Shown piece by piece: positions 18,475 through 28,336 of a stretch of DNA of 64,000 nucleotides. How positions within the stretch are numbered: position 1 is the first letter of the stretch; each line of letters begins with the position of its first letter. The stretch spans positions 1 through 64,000 of the forward strand of contig JAGWTZ010000004.1 of NCBI GenBank assembly GCA_028868695.1, read 5' to 3'. The translations under genes and the position numbers were made by a program. The notes under the pieces were generated by a model. That model was given only the letters and a program-made list of their open reading frames with translations. It had not been told where the DNA came from and ran no database searches. This stretch comes from Alphaproteobacteria bacterium (lineage in GTDB: Bacteria; Pseudomonadota; Alphaproteobacteria; Rhizobiales; Aestuariivirgaceae).

Positions 18475-19422
18475 ATGTCCACTGAAGCACTAGACCCGCA
18501 AGGCCCCAAGCCCCGCCACTGGTATGAGTGGGAACGGATCGTGGTTTACACCTTCCTGATCCTCACTTCGGTCTACTTCCTCATGCCGCTCTATATCGTG
18601 ATCATCACCTCCTTCAAGGATCTCGATCACATCCGCGACGGCAACATATTCTGGCCGCAGTTCTCCTATGGCGAGATCACCACGACTGACCCTGCCGGCA
18701 ACACGGTGACGGCCATGGCCCATTGGTGGAGCCCATGGTACCGCGCCATGTTCGAGGTTTGCACCGGCCTTGAGTGCCGCGGCATCACACCAAACTTCCT
18801 GAACTCGGTGATCATCACCGCATGGTCGGTGCCCATTTCAATCGCCGTCGCCCTCACCACGGGCTATGCCCTGTCGAACTGGCCTTTCAAGTTCTCCGAG
18901 GCCTTCTTCACAGTGCTGATCGTGGGTTCCTTCATCCCCTTCCAGGTGATGCTCTATCCCATGGTGCTGCTCACCAAGAACATGGGCATCTATTCAACGC
19001 TCTCCTGCGTGGTCTTCGTCCATACGGTGTTCGGCCTGCCCATCCTCACGCTGCTGTTCCGCAACTATTTCGCCTCGCTGCCGGTGGAGCTGTTCAAAGC
19101 GGCGCGCGTGGATGGCGCGGGCTTCTGGCGCATCCTGTTCCAGGTGTTCCTGCCCATGGCCATCCCGATCATGACGGTGGCCGTCATCCTTCAGGTGACA
19201 GGCATCTGGAACGACTTCCTGTTCGGCGTGGTCTTCGCTGGCCTGCCCAACTATCCGATGACGGTGAAGCTCAACAACATCTTCACCTCCACCTTCGGCA
19301 TCAAGGAATATAACGTGGAAATGGCCGCCACGATGATCGCCGGCTCCGTGCCGCTGCTCATCTATTTCCTATCCGGCAAATATTTCATCCGCGGCATCGC
19401 CGCTGGCGCAGTCAAGGGGTAA
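18475..19422 (+). CDS. Carbohydrate ABC transporter permease (MalG-type)
   Basis: EAA-loop motif LPVELFKAARVDGAGFWRILFQVFLPMAIP. Confidence 0.92.
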   Translation: MSTEALDPQGPKPRHWYEWERIVVYTFLILTSVYFLMPLYIVIITSFKDLDHIRDGNIFWPQFSYGEITTTDPAGNTVTAMAHWWSPWYRAMFEVCTGLECRGITPNFLNSVIITAWSVPISIAVALTTGYALSNWPFKFSEAFFTVLIVGSFIPFQVMLYPMVLLTKNMGIYSTLSCVVFVHTVFGLPILTLLFRNYFASLPVELFKAARVDGAGFWRILFQVFLPMAIPIMTVAVILQVTGIWNDFLFGVVFAGLPNYPMTVKLNNIFTSTFGIKEYNVEMAATMIAGSVPLLIYFLSGKYFIRGIAAGAVKG

Positions 19423-19424
19423 CG

Positions 19425-20540
19425 ATGTCTACTGCAACAAAATCCAAAACGTCGAGCGTTTCGATCCAGAACATTGCGCAGTCCTATGGCGCGCTGCAGG
19501 TGCTGAAGGAGCTTTCGCTCGACATTCCCGAAGGCGAGTTCCTGGTGCTGCTGGGCCCCTCGGGCTGCGGCAAGTCCACGTTGCTGAACTGCATCGCCGG
19601 CCTCCTCGAGCCGACACAGGGCAAGATCTTCATCAAGGGCAAGAACGTCACCTGGGAAGAGCCATCAAAGCGTGGCATCGGCATGGTGTTCCAGTCCTAT
19701 GCCCTCTATCCGCAGATGACGGTGGAGCGGAACCTCTCCTTTGGCCTTCGTGTGGCTGGCATGGCCAAGGATGAAATCGAAAAGCGCGTGAAGCGCGCCT
19801 CGGAAATCCTGCAGATCGAGCCTTACCTGCAGCGCAAGCCCATGCAGCTTTCCGGCGGCCAGCGCCAGCGTGTGGCCATCGGCCGCGCCTTGGTGCGCGA
19901 TGTGGACGTGTTCCTGTTCGACGAGCCGCTTTCGAACCTCGATGCCAAGCTGCGCGCAGAGCTGCGCGTGGAAATCAAGCGCCTTCACCAGCGCCTTGGC
20001 AACACCATGATCTATGTGACGCATGACCAGATCGAGGCCATGACGCTCGCTGACCGCATCGCCGTGATGAAGGGTGGTTCCATCCAGCAGCTGGATGCGC
20101 CGCTCACCATCTATTCCAAGCCGAAGAACCGCTATGTGGCGGGCTTCATCGGCTCGCCTTCGATGAACTTCATCAAGGCCAAGATTGGCGGCACGGCCAA
20201 GTCTCCCACCGTGGAGGTCTCTGGCCAGACGCTGGACATTTCGCAATACGCCTTCATTGATGGCACGCCGGTTGGCCGCGAGGTGGAGTTTGGCGCAAGG
20301 CCGGAACACATCAACATCCTGCGCGGCGCCGCTGCCAAGGGCAAGAATGTGTTCTCCGCCACCATCGAACTGGTGGAACCCATGGGCTCGGACTCGCTGG
20401 TGTGGCTTGAGCTGGGCAGCCAGAAGGTCTCGGCCCGCGTCGAATCCTCGGAAACCTTCACGCCAGGCGAAAAGGTGGCCGTGCAGTTCCGCGTCGACCA
20501 GGCCTCGATCTTCGACCTGCAGAGCGGCGACCGGTTGTAA
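19425..20540 (+). CDS. Sugar ABC transporter ATP-binding protein (UgpC/MsmK type)
   Basis: Walker A GPSGCGKST, signature LSGGQRQR, Walker B FLFDEPLSNLD. Confidence 0.95.
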   Translation: MSTATKSKTSSVSIQNIAQSYGALQVLKELSLDIPEGEFLVLLGPSGCGKSTLLNCIAGLLEPTQGKIFIKGKNVTWEEPSKRGIGMVFQSYALYPQMTVERNLSFGLRVAGMAKDEIEKRVKRASEILQIEPYLQRKPMQLSGGQRQRVAIGRALVRDVDVFLFDEPLSNLDAKLRAELRVEIKRLHQRLGNTMIYVTHDQIEAMTLADRIAVMKGGSIQQLDAPLTIYSKPKNRYVAGFIGSPSMNFIKAKIGGTAKSPTVEVSGQTLDISQYAFIDGTPVGREVEFGARPEHINILRGAAAKGKNVFSATIELVEPMGSDSLVWLELGSQKVSARVESSETFTPGEKVAVQFRVDQASIFDLQSGDRL

Positions 20541-20567
20541 AATTTATTGGCGAGTCCAAATCTGTTT

Positions 20568-20712
20568 CGCCCTTCGCCCGTTGGGGGAAGGTGCCCGAAG
20601 GGCGGATGAGGGCCTTGCCGTACATTCAGAAAGTGAACTTCATGCTCCTTGGCATGTTGGAAGACTCTTATCCGGCCCTTCGCGCCACCTTCCCCCAATG
20701 GGGGAAGGGTGA
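20568..20712. repeat. Inverted intergenic repeat element
   Basis: Arms TTGGGGGAAGGTGcccGAAGGGCGGATGAG and CTTATCCGGCCCTTCGcgcCACCTTCCCCCAA. Confidence 0.75.
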
Positions 20713-20724
20713 CCATGTGGCAGC

Positions 20725-23178
20725 GTGATGGGCAGCACGGCCGAACTCAATCTCCACGGCCTTTGGCGCATCCGTTCTGCTGATGGCAAGCATGAATGCG
20801 ATTACCCGGTTCCCGGTGATGTCCATTCCGCGCTGATCGCCGCCGAGATCATCTCCGACCCCTATGTTGGCCGCAATGAATATGACGTGCGCTGGGTGGC
20901 CGAGCAGGAGTGGATCGCGAGCCGCGAGTTTGAATGGGCGGGCGAGGGCGCATGGCACCTCGATGTCGATTATCTCGACACCGTGGCCGAAGTGAAAATC
21001 AACGGCAAAAGCGTTCTGAAGGCCGACAACTGCTTCCGCCGCTACACGCCGGATGCCTCATCGGCGCTCAAGCGCGGCAAGAACAAGATTGAAATCCGCT
21101 TCTTCTCCAACGTGGCCGAGGCGCAGAAACGCCAGAAGGCGCATCCCTATTTCGTGCCCTATGCCGCGCAGAACTGCCCCATCCCCGACACCAACTTCCT
21201 GCGCAAGCCATCGTGCCACGCCGGCTGGGATTGGAACCTCGCCATCATGCCGTTTGGGGCCTATGGGCGATTTAAACTTTGCAAAGAAAAGACTGAAATT
21301 TACTGCGAGGACATCCGGTTTACAGAAACCCACCTGCCCAACGGTCGAGTGAAACTTGATTGCGCGGCTTATATTGCCAATGGCGAAAGCGGGAAGAGCT
21401 ATGACCTGAAAGTCACATTGGGTGATGCAACGCAGGTCATTAGATTTACGTTGGGCAATGCCTGGCATGTTGCTGAATTCGAGATCGAAGTTGCCAAGCC
21501 GAAGTTGTGGTGGCCTGCTGGCTCAGGCGAGCAGCATCTCTATAATTTGCAGGTAGAGATCGGCAATCATATTGAGGTCCGCCGGATCGGCCTGCGCCAG
21601 ATCGAACTTATCAATGAAAAAGATGATGTGGGCGCACGCTTTGCGTTCCGGATGAATGGCAAGGAAGTGTTTTGCCGTGGGGCCAACTGGATTCCCGCAG
21701 ACGCCTTGCCCTCGCGCGCGACGCCAGAGCTGACGCGCAAGCTGCTTCAAGCGGCGGTTGACGCAAACATGAACATGATCCGCGTGTGGGGCGGCGGCTA
21801 CTACGAGCAGGACTGGTTCTACGACATCTGCGATGAACTGGGCCTTCTGGTTTGGCAAGATTTTCAATTCGCTTGCAACTTATATCCTGCTGATAGGGAT
21901 TTCTTGCGGGATGTATCGCGTGAGGTTTCGTATCAGACTGATCGGCTCTATCATCATCCGTCCATTGCAATATGGTGCGGTGACAATGAACTCATTGGTG
22001 CGCTGAATTGGTTCCCGGAATCCCGGGCTAACCGCGACCGTTACCTTGCCGCTTATGACCGCTTAAATCACACCATTGAGCGGTCAGCGATCGGCAATCG
22101 AAAGGACATCAACTGGTGGCCATCCTCGCCATCGCCCGGCCTGCTTTCTTTCGGCGATGCCTGGCATGATGACCGCTCGGGTGACATGCACTTCTGGAGC
22201 GTGTGGCACGAGAGCAAGGATTTCGAACACTACCGCGATGTGAACCCGCGCTTCTGTTCGGAATTCGGCTTCCAGTCTTACCCCTCGCTGCATGTGATCA
22301 AGCAATTCGCCACCAGCGAGGAAGACCTGAACATCGCCAGCCAGGTGATGGAAAGCCACCAGAAAAACACCGGCGGCAATGAGCGCATCGCGGGCACGAT
22401 GTTCCGCTATTTCCGCTTCCCCAAGGATTTCGGCAATTTTGTTTATGTGAGCCAGATCCAGCAGGGCCTCGCCATCAAGACGGCGATTGAATATTGGCGC
22501 AGCCTCAAGCCGCATTGCATGGGCACGCTCTATTGGCAGCTCAATGACACCTGGCCCGTGGCCTCGTGGAGTTCGCTTGATCACGGCGGCGGCTGGAAGG
22601 CGATGCACTACATGGCGCGGCGTTTCTATGCGCCCGTCTCTGTGATGGCCGTGCCCGACAAGAAGACAGGCAGCCTCACCGTGAAGGCGGTGAATGACCG
22701 GCTGAAGCCGCAGAAACTGTCGCTCACCCTCACCATTCTCGATCCCGCAGGCGCGGCCCGCAAGCTGAAGTCGCTCGCCAAGTCCATCCCCGCCGACAAG
22801 GCGGTGGAGCTGGTGAAGCTCAAGAAGCCGGACCTGCCAAAGGGCCATATCCTCATCATGGATTATGAGGCGGCTGATGGCTCGAAGGGCAGGGCGCATT
22901 TCGCGCATGAGCCCTATAAGGCGCTGAACATCGTGAACCCGCACATCACCCACCGCGCCGAAGTGAAGGGCGGCGCGCTGCACATCAGGCTGGCCAGCAA
23001 GAACGCTGCCCTCTTCGTCACGGCCGAATCCGGTGTGGAAGGCCGCTATTCCGACAACGTGCTCGACATGCTGCCCGGCGAGACGGCGGAGATCATCTTC
23101 ACACCAGACTATGCGCACGATCTTGCCGCCGCGCAAAAGAACCTCACCATCCGCGATCTTTGGAGTTCATCGCATTGA
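20725..23178 (+). CDS. Glycoside hydrolase family 2 beta-mannosidase
   Basis: GVLNLHGLWRIRS-type N-terminus, CRGANWIPADALPSR, WCGDNELIGALNWF (acid/base), CSEFGFQSYPS (nucleophile); no signal peptide. Confidence 0.92.
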   Translation: MMGSTAELNLHGLWRIRSADGKHECDYPVPGDVHSALIAAEIISDPYVGRNEYDVRWVAEQEWIASREFEWAGEGAWHLDVDYLDTVAEVKINGKSVLKADNCFRRYTPDASSALKRGKNKIEIRFFSNVAEAQKRQKAHPYFVPYAAQNCPIPDTNFLRKPSCHAGWDWNLAIMPFGAYGRFKLCKEKTEIYCEDIRFTETHLPNGRVKLDCAAYIANGESGKSYDLKVTLGDATQVIRFTLGNAWHVAEFEIEVAKPKLWWPAGSGEQHLYNLQVEIGNHIEVRRIGLRQIELINEKDDVGARFAFRMNGKEVFCRGANWIPADALPSRATPELTRKLLQAAVDANMNMIRVWGGGYYEQDWFYDICDELGLLVWQDFQFACNLYPADRDFLRDVSREVSYQTDRLYHHPSIAIWCGDNELIGALNWFPESRANRDRYLAAYDRLNHTIERSAIGNRKDINWWPSSPSPGLLSFGDAWHDDRSGDMHFWSVWHESKDFEHYRDVNPRFCSEFGFQSYPSLHVIKQFATSEEDLNIASQVMESHQKNTGGNERIAGTMFRYFRFPKDFGNFVYVSQIQQGLAIKTAIEYWRSLKPHCMGTLYWQLNDTWPVASWSSLDHGGGWKAMHYMARRFYAPVSVMAVPDKKTGSLTVKAVNDRLKPQKLSLTLTILDPAGAARKLKSLAKSIPADKAVELVKLKKPDLPKGHILIMDYEAADGSKGRAHFAHEPYKALNIVNPHITHRAEVKGGALHIRLASKNAALFVTAESGVEGRYSDNVLDMLPGETAEIIFTPDYAHDLAAAQKNLTIRDLWSSSH

Positions 23179-23241
23179 CCGCAACCCACTTCCCCGGCCA
23201 TGACGAATTGAAATAGACATTGGAAACATCAGGAGAGCCAC

Positions 23242-24012
23242 ATGCCAAAACGCCTTTCATTCCAGCTTTATTCCGCCCGCAACTTCCAGCCATGGGAACC
23301 GGTTGTAGAAACCATCGCCGCGCTCGGCTTCAAGGAAGTGGAGGGCTTCGGCGGCGCTGAATATGGCGCCAAGGGCACGGTGTTTGACGATCCCGCCAAG
23401 TTCCGCGCGCTGCTCGACAAGCACGGCCTCACCATGCCCACCACGCATCTCATGCCGCTTGCCCTGTTCGAGACCGACATGAAGCGCGTGCTGCAGATCG
23501 GCAAGACCATGGGCATCAAATATTTCTATTGCCCCTATGTCATGCCCGAGGAGCGCAAGAACACCTCGGCCTATTGGAAAAGCTTCGGCAAGCGCCTGAA
23601 TGAAATCGCCAAGAAGGTGCGCGATGAAGGCTATGGCTTCGGCTGGCACAACCATGATTTTGAATTCGCCAAGCTGCCCGATGGCTCGCTGCCCATCGAC
23701 CGCATTTTCGAGGGCGGCCCGCACATTGATTGGGAGATGGACCTGGGCTGGACAATCGCCGGAAAGCAGAACCCGGTGAAGTGGATCAAGAAATATGGCG
23801 AGCGCATCACCTCGGTGCATGTCAAGGACATGAACGCCAAGGGCGACAAGTATGACCAGCCGGATGTGGGCAAGGGTGTCGGCAAGTGGCCGGAAATCTT
23901 CAAGGCCCTGCGTGATCACTCGCGCTGCGTCACCTATGTGCTGGAGCATGACAACCCCAAGGACTACAAGACCTGGGCCAAGAACAGCTTTAACTTCGTT
24001 TCGAAAATCTGA
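23242..24012 (+). CDS. Sugar phosphate isomerase/epimerase-like TIM barrel
   Basis: SFQLYSARNFQPWEPVVETIAALGFKEVEGFGG ... GFGWHNHDFEF ... VHVKDMN. Confidence 0.88.
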   Translation: MPKRLSFQLYSARNFQPWEPVVETIAALGFKEVEGFGGAEYGAKGTVFDDPAKFRALLDKHGLTMPTTHLMPLALFETDMKRVLQIGKTMGIKYFYCPYVMPEERKNTSAYWKSFGKRLNEIAKKVRDEGYGFGWHNHDFEFAKLPDGSLPIDRIFEGGPHIDWEMDLGWTIAGKQNPVKWIKKYGERITSVHVKDMNAKGDKYDQPDVGKGVGKWPEIFKALRDHSRCVTYVLEHDNPKDYKTWAKNSFNFVSKI

Positions 24013-24021
24013 GGTAACAAA

Positions 24022-25176
24022 ATGGCAAAAACATTGGGCGTCGGCATCATTGGGTGCGGCAACATTTCCTGGGCCTATCTCACCCTGGCCAAGAAATTCA
24101 ACAACATCGAAGTGCGCGCCGTGGCCGATGCGGTCATGGCTGCGGCTGAGGCGCGCGGCAAGGAATTCGGTGTTCCCGCCGTGACGGTGAAGGACCTCTT
24201 GAAGCGCAAGGACATCGACATCGTGGTGAACCTCACGGTGCCTGCCGTGCACTATAAGGTCTCGAAGCAGATCCTTGATGCCGGAAAGCATGTCTATTCC
24301 GAAAAGCCGCTCACGCTCTCCTACAAGGACGCGCTGGCCTTGCAGAAATATGCCGCCAAGAAGAAGCTGCGCGTGGGTTCAGCACCCGATACGTTCCTCG
24401 GCGCTTCCCACCAGCTGGCCCGCAAGGCCATTGATGATGGCGTGATCGGCAAGGTGATGTCGGGCACCTGCCACTTCATGGGCCCGGGCATGGAAATGTG
24501 GCACCCGCAGCCGCACTTCTTCTTCCAGCCCGGCGGCGGCCCGATGTTGGACATGGGCCCCTATTACATCACCAACCTGGTGAACCTCCTGGGCCCGGTG
24601 AAGCGCGTGATGGGCATGGCCACCACGGCGCGCAAGGAACGCGAGATCACCACGCCCGACAGCAAGCACAAGGGCGAAAAGATCAAGGTGAAGACGCCAA
24701 CGAGCTATCACGCCATCCTCGAATTCGCCAATGGCGCGGCCATCACGGTTGGCCTCTCCTGGGATGTGTGGGCCCACAAGCACCAGAACATGGAGCTTTA
24801 TGGCCAGACCGGCGCCATGTTCGTGCCAGACCCGAACTTCTTCGGCGGTGACGTGATGGTCACCAAGCAGGATGGCAAGACCGAGGCCATGAAGGCCTGG
24901 GACCATCCCTTCGGCAAGCTCAACTGGGGCCACCGCAACAGCCAGACCGATGTGATCTGGGCCAACTACCGCTGCGCCGGCCTTTCCGACATGGCCGACG
25001 CCATCATCAACCGCAAGAAGCTGGCGCGCTGCGACATCTCCATGGTGGCCCATGTGGTCGAGGTGATGACCGCGATCATGGAAGCCGGCCAGAAGAAAAA
25101 GGTGCTCACGCTGAAATCCACCTGCAAGCGGCCGGAGCCGCTGGGCCCCAAGGAAGCCGCCGCGCTGATGAAGTAA
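24022..25176 (+). CDS. Gfo/Idh/MocA family oxidoreductase
   Basis: GVGIIGCGNISWAYL Rossmann motif and GKHVYSEKPLTLSY (EKP) motif. Confidence 0.92.
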   Translation: MAKTLGVGIIGCGNISWAYLTLAKKFNNIEVRAVADAVMAAAEARGKEFGVPAVTVKDLLKRKDIDIVVNLTVPAVHYKVSKQILDAGKHVYSEKPLTLSYKDALALQKYAAKKKLRVGSAPDTFLGASHQLARKAIDDGVIGKVMSGTCHFMGPGMEMWHPQPHFFFQPGGGPMLDMGPYYITNLVNLLGPVKRVMGMATTARKEREITTPDSKHKGEKIKVKTPTSYHAILEFANGAAITVGLSWDVWAHKHQNMELYGQTGAMFVPDPNFFGGDVMVTKQDGKTEAMKAWDHPFGKLNWGHRNSQTDVIWANYRCAGLSDMADAIINRKKLARCDISMVAHVVEVMTAIMEAGQKKKVLTLKSTCKRPEPLGPKEAAALMK

Positions 25177-25202
25177 CGCATCCGCGCCAAACTAAAATAA
25201 CC

Positions 25203-25276
25203 GTCATGGCCCGCTTCGCGCGGGCCATGCCATTTGAAAACGCATGCATGGCCCGCTTGTGGCAGGCCATGGCGGC
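25203..25276. repeat. Palindromic intergenic repeat
   Basis: ccgtcatggcccgcttcgcgcgggccatgcc ... tggcccgcttgtggcaggccatggcgg. Confidence 0.6.
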
Positions 25277-25301
25277 TGATAGTTTGCTTCAATTTCCGCC
25301 C

Positions 25302-26270
25302 ATGGAGGCAACTTTGATTTACAACCGCACCGGCAAATCCGGCCTACTTCTTCCCGCCATCTCACTGGGCCTCTGGCAGAACTTCGGCGGGGCAAGCGAC
25401 AAGGCCACCATGCGCGCCATCTGTGCGAGGGCCTTTGAGCTTGGCGTCACCCATTTTGACCTTGCCAACAACTATGGCCCGCCGCCCGGCAGCGCCGAGG
25501 AAAACTTCGGCGAAATCCTGCGCGGCCAGTTCGCCGCCCACCGCGATGAGCTGATCATCTCCACCAAGGCCGGCTATCACATGTGGGATGGGCCTTACGG
25601 CGAATGGGGCGGCCGCAAATACATGCTGGCAAGCCTTGATCAGTCCCTGAAACGCCTCGGCCTCAGCTATGTCGATATCTACTATTCTCACCGCTTTGAC
25701 CCCAACACGCCGCTCGAGGAAACCATGGGCGCGCTGGATCATGCCGTCCGCTCCGGCAAGGCGCTCTATGTGGGCATTTCCAACTATCCCGCCGCCGCCA
25801 CCAAGAAGGCCGCCGCGATCCTGAAAAAGCTGGGCACGCCCTGCCTCATCCACCAGCCGCGCTTCAGCATGCTGCAGCAGGAGCCGCTGAAGGAAGGCGT
25901 CTTCAAGGCCGTGGCCGAGGCCGGCATGGGAGCCATCGCCTATTCACCGCTGGCGCAAGGCATGCTCACCAGCAAATATCTGGCCGGCATTCCCCAGGAC
26001 AGCCGCGCCAGCCAGAACTTCACCCTGAAGCGTGATCGCCTGACTGATGATGTGGTGGCCAGGGTCAAGGCCCTCAACGCGCTGGCCGAAGGCCGCGGGC
26101 AGACGCTGGCGCAAATGGCCATTGCCTGGGTTCTCACCCATCCTGAAATCACGTCGGCCTTGATCGGCGCCTCACGCGTGGCACAGGTGGAAGATGCGGT
26201 GGGCGCGCTCAACAACGCAGCCTTCAGCAAGGCGGAACTGGGCAAGATCAACAAGATCCTGGCAGGCTGA
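25302..26270 (+). CDS. Aldo/keto reductase (YghZ / L-glyceraldehyde 3-phosphate reductase type)
   Basis: THFDLANNYGPPPGSAEENFGEIL ... HRFDPNTPLEETMGALDH. Confidence 0.9.
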   Translation: MEATLIYNRTGKSGLLLPAISLGLWQNFGGASDKATMRAICARAFELGVTHFDLANNYGPPPGSAEENFGEILRGQFAAHRDELIISTKAGYHMWDGPYGEWGGRKYMLASLDQSLKRLGLSYVDIYYSHRFDPNTPLEETMGALDHAVRSGKALYVGISNYPAAATKKAAAILKKLGTPCLIHQPRFSMLQQEPLKEGVFKAVAEAGMGAIAYSPLAQGMLTSKYLAGIPQDSRASQNFTLKRDRLTDDVVARVKALNALAEGRGQTLAQMAIAWVLTHPEITSALIGASRVAQVEDAVGALNNAAFSKAELGKINKILAG

Positions 26271-26360
26271 GCAGGCGCCCGCCCGCAGCCCCGCGGCTAC
26301 GAACCGTTAACCATCTCATCCTAGCCTGAAAGGCCGGTCAGCTTTTTGGGGGACGCGCGG

Positions 26361-27005
26361 ATGCGCAAACACATCGTCATTCTGGCGGCTTTTCTGCCCG
26401 CGCTGGCGGGCTGCAGCACCAACCCGTTCACCGGTGAAAGCCAAATCTCGGATACGGCCATTGGCGCGGGCGGCGGCGCGGCGCTGGGGGCTGGCGCAGG
26501 TTTCGCCGTGGGCTCCCTCACCAAGGCAGACCCGAAACAGGCCGCGCTGATCGGCGCTGGCGTGGGCGCCGTGGCCGGGGCAGGCGTGGGTCTCTACATG
26601 GATGGGCAGGAAGCCAGGCTGCGCCAGGATTTGCAGGACAGCGGCGTCACCGTCACCCGCGTGGGCAACACGGTGGTGCTGAACATGGCCAGCAATGTCG
26701 GCTTTGACCCGGGCGATGCCAGCATCAAGCCGCGTTATCAAAAGGCGCTCAACGCCGTGGCCCAGGTGCTGGCCAAATACAAGACAACCAGGGTTCTGAT
26801 TGATGGACACGCCGATGCGCAGGAAGCGCAGGCCGCCAGCCTCTCGCAGGCCCGCGCCCAGGCCGTGGCCAGCTATCTGATGTCGCACAAGATCACCGGC
26901 AGCCGCCTGCAGCTGCGCGGCTGGGGCGCGAGCCAGCCGGTGGCCGCCAGCGCGGATGCCGCCGCCAACCGCTGCGTGGAAATCACTTTGCAGCCAGAGG
27001 CCTGA
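26361..27005 (+). CDS. OmpA-family lipoprotein with glycine-zipper segment
   Basis: Lipobox LAGC, glycine-zipper, then OmpA-like VLIDGHADAQEAQAASLSQARAQAV. Confidence 0.9.
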   Translation: MRKHIVILAAFLPALAGCSTNPFTGESQISDTAIGAGGGAALGAGAGFAVGSLTKADPKQAALIGAGVGAVAGAGVGLYMDGQEARLRQDLQDSGVTVTRVGNTVVLNMASNVGFDPGDASIKPRYQKALNAVAQVLAKYKTTRVLIDGHADAQEAQAASLSQARAQAVASYLMSHKITGSRLQLRGWGASQPVAASADAAANRCVEITLQPEA

Positions 27006-27016
27006 GGCGCAGCGCC

Positions 27017-27652
27017 TTAAACGCCCGAGACGACGCCCCAGCTCTTTGCGGCTTCGTCATAGGCATGAAGCTCGCCCAGCGCGATGTCGAACCACGCGCC
27101 ATGCAGGCCCACCTCGCCCTTGTTCTCGCGCATGCGCAGCCAGGGGAAAGTGCGCAGGTTGGCCAGCGAATGTTCCACCGAGGCATGTTCCACCGCCGTT
27201 TGCAGGTCATGCGCGTGGTCATGCTCGTCTTTCACGGCCGCCGCCACATCGCGCACATCGCTCATCCATTTGCCGATGAAATCGCCGGCACTCAGCGGGT
27301 CTCCGCCTTCGACAACGGCGCGGATGCCGCCGCAGCGCCCATGCCCCATCACCACCACATCCTTCACGCCCAGCGAAAGCACCGCAAACTCAATGGCGGC
27401 CGAGGTGGAATGGTGCTTGCCATCCGGCGCATAGGGCGGCACCAGGTTGGCCACATTGCGCATCACGAAAATGTCGCCCGGCCCGGCATCAAAGATGGTT
27501 TCGGGCGCGGCGCGGCTGTCGCAGCAGGCGATGATCATCAGCTTGGGCTTTTGAACGCCCGCACCCAGGGTGCGGTAGCGCTCTTCGTCCTGCACATAAC
27601 GCCCGGAGCGGAAGCGGTGATAGCCGGCAAGCAGGTGGTCAGGAAGCGTCAT
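27017..27652 (-). CDS. Beta-class carbonic anhydrase
   Basis: ACCDSRAAPETIF ... MGHGRCGGI zinc motifs. Confidence 0.95.
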   Translation of the reverse strand: MTLPDHLLAGYHRFRSGRYVQDEERYRTLGAGVQKPKLMIIACCDSRAAPETIFDAGPGDIFVMRNVANLVPPYAPDGKHHSTSAAIEFAVLSLGVKDVVVMGHGRCGGIRAVVEGGDPLSAGDFIGKWMSDVRDVAAAVKDEHDHAHDLQTAVEHASVEHSLANLRTFPWLRMRENKGEVGLHGAWFDIALGELHAYDEAAKSWGVVSGV

Positions 27653-27690
27653 CGTACCTCCGCATGTTGAATGGACACAGAAGACAGGAT

Positions 27691-28323
27691 ATGGCGGTGG
27701 ACATGAGCAAAATCCAGTCCTTTTTCCCCACCCAGATCTACCGCGCCGACAAGGTGGCCTCCGCCAAGCTGAACCGCGAGTTGGAACAGGCCAGCCTGAT
27801 GCTCGCGCAGGATGATGGCGCAGGCATCAAATGGTGCGAAAAGCACGGCTATCCGGGCTATACATCCTATGCTTCGCTCAATGACCTGCCCTGGCGCATC
27901 CCCGCCTTCAAGGCGCTGGAGAAGGTTCTCGACCGCCACGCCGCCGCCTTCGCCAAGGCGTTGCACTGGGATTTGCGCGGCGGCAAGCCGGTGTGTGACT
28001 CGCTGTGGGTGAACGTGCTGCCCGAGGGCGGCTCCCACACCTCGCATATCCACACCAATTCGGTGCTGAGCGGCACCTATTACGTCGCCGTGCCGGAAGG
28101 CGCAGGGCCCATCGTCTATGAAGACCCGCGCCATGCCATGATGATGGCGGCACCGCCCCTCAAGGCCAATGCGCCGCTCTCACACAAGGCCCATGTGCCG
28201 CTGCGCCCCGCCGTGGGCTCGCTGCTGTTCTGGGAAAGCTGGCTGCGCCATGAAGTGCCCGTCAACCGCGCCGAGGGCCTGCGCATCTCCGTCAGCTTCA
28301 ACTATGTGATCGGCGAGAAATAG
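27691..28323 (+). CDS. TIGR02466-type putative 2OG-Fe(II) oxygenase
   Basis: FFPTQIYRADK ... HIHTNSVLSGTYYVAVPEGAGPIVYEDPR ... ESWLRHEVPVNRAEGLRISVSFNY. Confidence 0.85.
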   Translation: MAVDMSKIQSFFPTQIYRADKVASAKLNRELEQASLMLAQDDGAGIKWCEKHGYPGYTSYASLNDLPWRIPAFKALEKVLDRHAAAFAKALHWDLRGGKPVCDSLWVNVLPEGGSHTSHIHTNSVLSGTYYVAVPEGAGPIVYEDPRHAMMMAAPPLKANAPLSHKAHVPLRPAVGSLLFWESWLRHEVPVNRAEGLRISVSFNYVIGEK

Positions 28324-28336
28324 GGCTTTCCGCCCC

